Shown piece after piece: positions 58,179-64,000 of a DNA stretch of 64,000 bases. A model generated the notes under the pieces. That model saw only the letters and a list, made by a program, of their open reading frames with translations. It did no database searches and had not been told where the DNA came from. Source of the DNA: JAWWPY01 sp033854735 (GTDB lineage: Bacteria > Actinomycetota > Actinomycetes > Streptosporangiales > Streptosporangiaceae); the NCBI GenBank assembly GCA_033854735.1, contig JAWWPY010000302.1, positions 1 through 64,000 on the forward strand, written 5' to 3'. Each line of letters opens with the position of its first letter. Positions within the stretch are counted from its first letter, which is position 1. A program made the translations under genes and the position numbers.

Positions 58179-60599
58179 TTGCGTATCACCGTGACCTGGC
58201 TGCGCCTGGAGTTGCGCCGGCGTTGGCGTTCGCTCACCGTGCTGGCCCTGCTTGTCGCGCTGGCCACGGCGACGGTCCTCGCGGCGGCCTCAGGAGCGCG
58301 GCGCGGGCAGACCGCGTACGGCCGGCTGTGGGCACGGACCCTGCCCGCGACGGCCACCGTGCTGCCCAACCAGCCGGGTTTCGACTGGGCCAAGATCCGC
58401 GCGCTGCCCGAGGTCAGCGCGCTGACCATGTTCCCGGTCGGCTTCGGATTCGCGCTCGACTGCTGCCCGGCCGCGAGTACCGGATTCCCGCCCGCGGACA
58501 ACGAGATGACCCGGACGATCGAACGGCCGGTCGTATTGGAGGGACGGCTGTCCAACCCCAACCGCGCCGATGAGGTCCTGGTCACCCCCAAGTTCGTGGC
58601 GAGTTACGGCAAGGGTGTTGGCGACATGCTTACCCTGCACCTGGCCAGCCCGCGGCAGATGGACGCAGGATACGACGGGTCCACTGGACCACCGCGCGGG
58701 CCGAAGATCCGGGCCCGCATCGTCGGGGTGGGCCGTACGCCCTGGGGGCTTTTCGCGGACGCTGCGGGGGAAAAGGGAGGCGTGCTCGTATCGCCGGCCC
58801 TGTTTGCCCATTACCGCGCCAACATCATCGGCACGACCGGCCAGATGTACATCAACGCGCTGGTGCGGCTCAAAGGGGGGACCGCCGCGATTCCCGCGTT
58901 CCGCGCCGACCTGGCCCGCGTGACCGGGCGGTCCGACATCGACGTGTGGAACAACCTGGTCAACTTCGGTGACCCGCTCCGCAGGGTCACCGGGTACGAG
59001 GCCGCCTGCCTGCTGGCCTTCGCGCTGGCGGCCCTGGTGGCCGCCTTCTTCCTGGTCGGCCAGTCCGTGGCCCGTTATACATCCTCCACCGTCGTGGATC
59101 TCCAGGTGCTGCAAGCGGTGGGGATGACGCGCCTGCAAGCCGTCGCGTCGGCCTCGGCCGCGCCTTTCCTGGCCGCGGCGGCGGGGACGACAGTCGGCGT
59201 GGCTGGCGCGATCGTGGCCTCGCGATGGATGCCGATCGGCGCGGCATCCATTATGGAGCCGCATCCGGGGCTCGACGTGGACTGGCCAGTGCTGGGCGCC
59301 GGCTGGGTCATCGCCCCGCTCCTCGTGCTGGCCGGATCGGCCATCGCCGCGGCGATGGCGCTGACCGCCGGCCGGCGGCATGTGGCCCCGCGCCGGTCCG
59401 CCGTCGCGGCGGCCGCGTCAGGAGCGGGGCTGCCCATACACGTGGTGGTCGGCGCCCGTTTCGCACTTGAGCCTGGCCGCGGCCGTGCCGCCGTGCCGAT
59501 CCGGCCGGCTTTGGTGGGTGCGATCGTGGGCGTGCTTGGCGTGCTCGCCGCCTTCACCTTCTCCGCCGGGGTCTCCGACGCCGCCGCCAACCCGGCGCGC
59601 TTCGGGCAAACGTGGCAGCTGGGCACGTTCCTCGGTCTCAACGGGCAGGACTTCGGGCCCGCCGGCCGGGTACTTCGCGCCGTCGCGGCCGACCGCGATG
59701 TGATCGGTGTCGACGACGCGCGTATCGGGGGGGCGCAATCCGGCCAGGTCTCCATCGAGAGCTTCACCTATCACCCGGTAGCCGGCAAGCGGCCGGCCAT
59801 CGTCCTCACCGACGGGCGCATGCCCGCCACGCCCGGCGAGATCGTGCTGGCTCCGACGACCGCCCGCGAGTTGCGCGCCGTGACGGGCTCCACGGTCCGG
59901 CTCACCGGCGCCGGGGCCCCGCAGGCGGTGACGGTGACGGGGATCGGCTTCGTCCCCGCGGGGCCGCACAACGGCTACGCCGACGGCGCGTGGCTCACCC
60001 CCGCCGGGTACGACCGGATTTTTGGCGGCGCGCGCTACTCCTTCAAGTTCCATGCCGCGACAGTGGCGCTGCGGCCCGGCGCCAATGTGCAAGCCGTCGC
60101 GCGCAGGCTGAACGCCACCGCCGCGGCCATCAAGGGCGGCGGGGCGTTCACCTTCACGCCCCCGCGTGCGCTGCCGGCGGTCCAGCAGATCAAGGACCTG
60201 GAGGTGCTGCCGCTGGCGTTGAGCGCCTTCCTGGCCCTGCTGGCCATCGGCGCGGTCGGGCATGCCCTGTCCATCGCCGTGAACCGCCGGCGCCACGAAC
60301 TGGCGGTCATGCGGGCGCTCGGGATGACCCGGCTGCAAACACGGATGGTGGTCGCCACCCAGGCGAGCGTGCTCGCGGTGGTCGGGCTGGTGTTCGGGGT
60401 GCCGCTCGGAGTCGCGCTCGGGCGAAGCCTCTGGCACGTGGTGGCCGGCTTCACGCCCCTGGCCTATGACCCACCGCTCGCCGTGTGGGCGCTGCTGCTG
60501 ATCGGCCCCGTCGCCTTGCTGGCCGCGAACGCGCTGGCCGCCTGGCCAGAACAACAAGCCGCACGGCTACGCACCGGACAGGTCCTTCGCACCGAGTGA
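58179..60599 (+). CDS. FtsX-like ABC transporter permease, orphan
   Basis: 806 residues. One N-terminal helix (LTVLALLVALATATVLAAAS) is followed by a large outer domain, a group of helices around residues 280-420, another helix near 450, a second outer domain and three final helices. ALSIAVNRRRHELAVMRALG, near residue 690, is the FtsX coupling motif contacting the ATPase, with a related YTSSTVVDLQVLQAVGMT near 310. Proteins of this kind export lipids, peptides or lipoproteins, or transmit force. No ABC ATPase gene adjoins it within the window. The start may be TTG 58179 or GTG 58191. Confidence 0.82.
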   Translation: MRITVTWLRLELRRRWRSLTVLALLVALATATVLAAASGARRGQTAYGRLWARTLPATATVLPNQPGFDWAKIRALPEVSALTMFPVGFGFALDCCPAASTGFPPADNEMTRTIERPVVLEGRLSNPNRADEVLVTPKFVASYGKGVGDMLTLHLASPRQMDAGYDGSTGPPRGPKIRARIVGVGRTPWGLFADAAGEKGGVLVSPALFAHYRANIIGTTGQMYINALVRLKGGTAAIPAFRADLARVTGRSDIDVWNNLVNFGDPLRRVTGYEAACLLAFALAALVAAFFLVGQSVARYTSSTVVDLQVLQAVGMTRLQAVASASAAPFLAAAAGTTVGVAGAIVASRWMPIGAASIMEPHPGLDVDWPVLGAGWVIAPLLVLAGSAIAAAMALTAGRRHVAPRRSAVAAAASGAGLPIHVVVGARFALEPGRGRAAVPIRPALVGAIVGVLGVLAAFTFSAGVSDAAANPARFGQTWQLGTFLGLNGQDFGPAGRVLRAVAADRDVIGVDDARIGGAQSGQVSIESFTYHPVAGKRPAIVLTDGRMPATPGEIVLAPTTARELRAVTGSTVRLTGAGAPQAVTVTGIGFVPAGPHNGYADGAWLTPAGYDRIFGGARYSFKFHAATVALRPGANVQAVARRLNATAAAIKGGGAFTFTPPRALPAVQQIKDLEVLPLALSAFLALLAIGAVGHALSIAVNRRRHELAVMRALGMTRLQTRMVVATQASVLAVVGLVFGVPLGVALGRSLWHVVAGFTPLAYDPPLAVWALLLIGPVALLAANALAAWPEQQAARLRTGQVLRTE

Positions 60600-60648
60600 T
60601 TTCGATCGACCTGCTATAGACGGCCCGATAGCGGCAGAGGCTCGACCG

Positions 60649-62061
60649 CTAGCTCTTGTGCGCAAGCTGGGGCGTCGGCGGCGCAGCACCGCCGACGCGC
60701 TCCCGGGTGCGAGCGCGCCACCAGGCCTGGCCCCGCTGCGGAAGCAGGTAGATGGGGTCGTAGTAGGGATACTCGCGGCTGAGCGCCGACGGGTCCTCGG
60801 CCTCCACGCCGGTCCGGTAGTTCTTCGTCCAGTAGGAGATGCCGAGGTCGGTGTCGTACCGGGAGACCTGGTGTACCCAGCGCTTGCCGACGTACGGGAC
60901 GTCGCAGACCACCCGGGGAGTAGCGAACCCGGGCAGGTAACCCATGATCTGGTGCTGCAGCTCCTGGGCCTCGGCCAGGGAGAGCCGCCAGTGCTCGCTG
61001 CCCGGGATCATGTCACACATGTAGAAGTAGTAGGGCATGATGCCGGCCCCGTCCAGCAGGGTGAAGCACAAGTCAAGCAGCGCGGATGCGCTGTCGTTGA
61101 CCCCGCGCAGCAGCACCCCCTGGTTGCGCACGTCGCGGATGCCGGTGTCGAGCATGGCCTGGGCGGCGCGGGCCACCAGCGGGGTCACCGACTGCGCCGC
61201 GTTGACATGGGTGTGGATGGCGATGTTCGCGCCGCGCTCCCGGGCCTTGGCACCGAGCCGCTCCATGCCCGCTCGCACGTCGTCGGCCAGCCAGTGCTGG
61301 GGCAGGCCCATGAGCGCCTTGGTGGCCAGGCGGATGTCGCGGACGCTGTCCACGTCGAGCAGGGCGGCGACGAAGGCCTCCAGCCGGGGCCACGGCAGGT
61401 TGGCCACGTCCCCGCCGGAGACCACCACGTCCCGCACCCCCGGGGTGGCCCGCAGATAGTCGATCATCGCGGCGAGGCGGTCGGCCGGGGGCAGCCCGAA
61501 CTTGAGCTTGCCGGCCGACGCCGTGGGGTTGCCGACCAGGTCCATCCGGGTGCAGTGGCCGCAGTACTGCGGGCAGGTGGGCAGCACCTCGGCGAGCACC
61601 TTGGTCGGGTATCGGTGGGTGAGGCCCTCCACGGCCCACATCTCCGCCTCGTGCAGCGAGTCGCGGGACGCGTACGGATGGGACGGCCAGTCCGTGCGCC
61701 GGTCGCTGAACACCGGGATCATGTAGCGGCGCACCGGGTCGGCGTAGAAGGCTTCGGTGAAGCCCGGCTGGCCGGGCGCGGCGGAGGCCGCCATCGTGTT
61801 GAGCATCTGAGGTGGCACCAGCATGGACATGGTGGCCCGCTCACGCTGGTCACGGTCGAGGTCGGAGAGGAATGCCTCGTCCAGTCCGGCGCCGAGGACC
61901 TCGCGGAGCTGGCGCAGGTTCTTCACGCAATGCGCCCGCTGCCACTGGGCTGACTCCCACTCCGCGGTGGTGACCCCCGACCAGCCGGGGATGCGCCGCC
62001 AGTCCGGCTCCGCCAGCTCGACGCGCTGGTATGCATACGGCTGATCGACCACCGCGCTCAC
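60649..62061 (-). CDS. kamA: Lysine 2,3-aminomutase (KamA family, radical SAM)
   Basis: 470 residues. The radical-SAM cluster motif CPQYCGHC places C163, C167 and C170 as CxxxCxxC. RVVCDVPYVGKRWVHQVSRYD and PYYFYMCDMIPGSEHWRLSL match the PLP-binding and C-terminal regions of KamA/EpmB/AblA proteins. The enzyme moves the alpha-amino group of L-lysine to C3, giving L-beta-lysine, with SAM, PLP and a 4Fe-4S cluster. The start is GTG at 62059-62061. Divergent kdd and downstream kamD show that it belongs to lysine degradation rather than EF-P modification. Confidence 0.88.
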   Translation of the reverse strand: MSAVVDQPYAYQRVELAEPDWRRIPGWSGVTTAEWESAQWQRAHCVKNLRQLREVLGAGLDEAFLSDLDRDQRERATMSMLVPPQMLNTMAASAAPGQPGFTEAFYADPVRRYMIPVFSDRRTDWPSHPYASRDSLHEAEMWAVEGLTHRYPTKVLAEVLPTCPQYCGHCTRMDLVGNPTASAGKLKFGLPPADRLAAMIDYLRATPGVRDVVVSGGDVANLPWPRLEAFVAALLDVDSVRDIRLATKALMGLPQHWLADDVRAGMERLGAKARERGANIAIHTHVNAAQSVTPLVARAAQAMLDTGIRDVRNQGVLLRGVNDSASALLDLCFTLLDGAGIMPYYFYMCDMIPGSEHWRLSLAEAQELQHQIMGYLPGFATPRVVCDVPYVGKRWVHQVSRYDTDLGISYWTKNYRTGVEAEDPSALSREYPYYDPIYLLPQRGQAWWRARTRERVGGAAPPTPQLAHKS

Positions 62062-62180
62062 CTTCCCGTTCCTGCCCCTGATTTACCGGACGATAGCCTC
62101 CTGTCCGATACATATAGAGAAGAAGCTAGTGTCAGAGTAGCTAATAACAGGAAAATCTGCTGCTTGTGCCCCCCGGTTAT

Positions 62181-62255
62181 AGCTGGGATCCGAGGCTACA
62201 GCTGGGATCCAAGGCGGCGGCTGGGATCCGAGGCGCTGGCTGGGGTCCGGGCGCT
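62181..62255 (+). repeat. 19-bp tandem repeats in the kamA-kdd divergent region
   Basis: Units AGCTGGGATCCGAGGCTAC (62181-62199), AGCTGGGATCCAAGGCGGC (62200-62218), GGCTGGGATCCGAGGCGCT (62219-62237) and a decayed fourth (62238-62255) lie head to tail. The core GCTGGGATCC is kept in the first three. They occupy the 115-41 bp before the kdd start and could be a set of regulator sites or a simple expansion. Confidence 0.7.
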
Positions 62256-62295
62256 GGCCGGTGCTCCGGGGCGGCGGACTGGGAAGGATGCAGGC

Positions 62296-63375
62296 ATGAC
62301 TCGATCGACACCAGGCCACCAGCCGTGGCCGGGGGCCGCGCTGGGCGTGCACCGGGTGCTCGAGCCGGCGGGGGTGCTGCCCCAGGCGGCCTGGCGGCTC
62401 GACCCTGACCCCGTCATCGGGCCCGATGAGGTGCGGATCCAGGTGGAGAGGCTCAACCTGGACGCCGCGTCCTACCGCCAGCTCCGCGAGTCGTCCGGGG
62501 GGAGCGCCGAGGCGATGCGGGCCGCGGTCCTGGCCATCGTGGCCGAGCGCGGCAAGATGCAGAACCCGGTGACCGGGTCCGGCGGCATGCTCACCGGGGT
62601 CGTGGAGGAGGCCGGTCCGCGGTCGCCGCTCGGCCTGGCCGCCGGGGACCGGATCGCCACCCTCGTCTCACTCAGCCTCACCCCGCTGGCCATCACCGAC
62701 GGCCTGGCCGGCTGGGACGGCGCGTCCGAGCAGGTGCCGTGCGCCGGGCACGCCATCCTGTTCGGGCGCTCGATCGCCACGGTGCTTCCCGATGACCTGC
62801 CCGGCCCGCTGGCCCTCGCTGTGCTGGACGTGTGCGGTGCCCCAGCCCTCACCCACCGGGTCGTGAGCACCATGACCAGCCCGGTCGTGGCGATCATCGG
62901 GGGGGCGGGCAAGAGCGGGTCGCTGTCCGCCGCCGCGGCCCGGCGGGCCGGCGCACGGACCATCATCGGGGTGGTGCCCACGCCCCCGGAAGAAGCCGTG
63001 CTGCGGCGCAGCGGGCTCGCGGACCAGGTCGTGATGGCCGACGCGCGGGACCCGCTGGCGCTGTCCGGCGCGGTGGCCGGCGCGGGCGGCCCGGCCGACG
63101 TGACCGTGGTCTGTGTGGATGTGCCGGGCTGTGAAGGCGGCGCGGTGCTGGCCACGGCCCAGGGCGGCACGGTGATCTTCTTCTCGATGGCGACCTCGTT
63201 CACCGCCGCGGCGCTCGGCGCGGAGGGGGTGGCCGCCGACGTGACCATGCTGATCGGCAACGGGTACGTCCCCGGGCATGCCCAGATGGCCCTCGACCTG
63301 ATCCGGGCCGAGCCCGCGGTCCGCGCCATCTTCGAGGGCCGGACCGGGACAACGCAGTCCGTTGTGGCCGTATAA
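62296..63375 (+). CDS. kdd: L-erythro-3,5-diaminohexanoate dehydrogenase
   Basis: 359 residues. N-terminal GAALGVHRVLEPAGVLPQAA and VERLNLDAASYRQL, then GKMQNPVTGSGGMLTGVVEE and the NAD-binding VVAIIGGAGKSGSLSAAAAR are characteristic of Kdd. The enzyme oxidatively deaminates 3,5-diaminohexanoate to 5-amino-3-oxohexanoate with NAD(P)+. GGGAAGGA lies 7 nt before the ATG at 62296. It is followed after 42 bp by kamD in the same direction. Confidence 0.9.
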   Translation: MTRSTPGHQPWPGAALGVHRVLEPAGVLPQAAWRLDPDPVIGPDEVRIQVERLNLDAASYRQLRESSGGSAEAMRAAVLAIVAERGKMQNPVTGSGGMLTGVVEEAGPRSPLGLAAGDRIATLVSLSLTPLAITDGLAGWDGASEQVPCAGHAILFGRSIATVLPDDLPGPLALAVLDVCGAPALTHRVVSTMTSPVVAIIGGAGKSGSLSAAAARRAGARTIIGVVPTPPEEAVLRRSGLADQVVMADARDPLALSGAVAGAGGPADVTVVCVDVPGCEGGAVLATAQGGTVIFFSMATSFTAAALGAEGVAADVTMLIGNGYVPGHAQMALDLIRAEPAVRAIFEGRTGTTQSVVAV

Positions 63376-63417
63376 AGCGCACGCAACGGACCGGTGCAGA
63401 TGAGAGGGGAACGCGCG

Positions 63418-64000
63418 ATGGAGCCGAAGCTCGGACTCGATCCGGCCGTCGTCCGCGAAGCCCGTGAACTGGCCCGAGCGGCCGGGCAGCCGATCGTCGA
63501 GCTGGCCAGGACGCACACGACGGTGTCCGTCGAGCGCGCCGTGCTGCGCCTGGCCGGCCTGGGCGGCGCTGACGAGGACGGCATGCCCTGGGTCAACCGG
63601 CTGGTCGATGCCGTGCGGGAGAGCGTGGGGCTGGAGCACGGGATCGCGCTGCCCGCCTGGGACGCGCTGCTCGCCGGGGGGTACCCCGACCTGGCCTCGC
63701 TGGCCCGGGACGCGGCGGCGGGGGCGGTGAAGTTCCGGCGGCCCGAGGGCGGCGACGCCGCGGTGGCCCGGGCGGCGGCCAGCGCGGCCCTCGGCCGGGG
63801 CATCGCCCTGATCGACGCCCGGCGGGCGGAGCGGGACGCGATGATCCGCGACACCGCCGACCCGCCCAAGCCGTGGATCTACCTGATCGTGGCGACCGGG
63901 GACATCTACGAGGACATCCCGCAGGCTCAGGCGGCCGCCCGGGAGGGCGCCGACATCATCGCGGTGATCCGGTCCACCGGCCAGTCGCTGCTCGACTACG
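63418..64000 (+). CDS. kamD: Lysine 5,6-aminomutase alpha subunit KamD, 5' part
   Basis: The first 194 codons are present; the gene runs off the window. GLDPAVVREARELARAAGQP, TTVSVERAVLRLAGLGGAD and KPWIYLIVATGDIYEDIPQA match the alpha subunit of the adenosylcobalamin- and PLP-dependent aminomutase, which turns beta-lysine into 3,5-diaminohexanoate. A GAGAGGGGA site precedes the ATG by about 8 nt. The beta subunit KamE and the cleavage enzyme Kce would be expected downstream. Confidence 0.88.
   Translation, partial: MEPKLGLDPAVVREARELARAAGQPIVELARTHTTVSVERAVLRLAGLGGADEDGMPWVNRLVDAVRESVGLEHGIALPAWDALLAGGYPDLASLARDAAAGAVKFRRPEGGDAAVARAAASAALGRGIALIDARRAERDAMIRDTADPPKPWIYLIVATGDIYEDIPQAQAAAREGADIIAVIRSTGQSLLDY

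Noticed and set aside
62181..62255. Possible CRISPR array
   Set aside because: The units are contiguous with no spacers of constant length, are only four in number and decay progressively; no cas genes are near.

Overview
The window is about 64 kb of high-GC DNA from an actinomycete. The evidence is the GC-rich codon use, GTG and TTG starts, and a Pup-proteasome neighbourhood (pafA, pafB, pafC) followed by tatA, tatC and helY, an order conserved in Mycobacterium and Streptomyces. Several genes seem to be read from leaderless mRNAs (TANNNT 6-7 nt before the start codon), also typical of this phylum. The genus cannot be fixed from the sequence. No rRNA, tRNA, CRISPR array, integrase or insertion sequence was seen.

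Region 1 (1-14.8 kb) is the housekeeping block: the 3' end of pafA, a two-domain FKBP lipoprotein, a DUF3866 protein, pafB, pafC, tatA, tatC, an NlpC/P60 hydrolase on the opposite strand, and helY. A four-gene sugar/glycan operon (nucleotide-sugar dehydrogenase, GT2, epimerase, multi-pass membrane protein) lies between pafA and the FKBP gene.

Region 2 (14.9-24.5 kb) holds a GT87-like membrane mannosyltransferase, a membrane-anchored molybdopterin oxidoreductase with an internal twin-arginine motif, a 5'-3' exonuclease, a SpoIIE phosphatase, an M24 peptidase, a solitary sugar-ABC ATPase, an Lrp/AsnC regulator and a half-length AMP-binding protein with a degraded P-loop.

Region 3 (24.7-50.1 kb) is the most distinctive part. 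A large LuxR/NB-ARC regulator and a very long GH38 alpha-mannosidase run left. From a LacI regulator a mostly overlapping catabolic set runs right: beta-hydroxyacid dehydrogenase, two tandem substrate-binding lipoproteins, LivH/LivM/LivG/LivF-type transporter, ACMSD-like amidohydrolase, ThDP enzyme, creatininase-family hydrolase, zinc alcohol dehydrogenase, bicupin and DHDPS-family aldolase. A GntR regulator, GNAT acetyltransferase and FAD oxidoreductase converge on it from the right. Closely related LacI-type operators sit before the first gene and before the FAD oxidoreductase, so both arms look like one regulon. I do not recognise the substrate.

Region 4 (50.3-60.6 kb) is a mixed set: two methyltransferases, a DNA segment with repeated DnaA-box-like 9-mers, a helix-turn-helix regulator with an alpha/beta hydrolase, a short-chain dehydrogenase, lgt, an MFS transporter remnant, a cytochrome P450 and an orphan FtsX-type permease.

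Region 5 (60.6 kb to the end) starts a lysine aminomutase pathway: lysine 2,3-aminomutase (kamA), divergent from 3,5-diaminohexanoate dehydrogenase (kdd) and the alpha subunit of lysine 5,6-aminomutase (kamD, cut by the window end). The divergent promoter region carries 19-bp tandem repeats.
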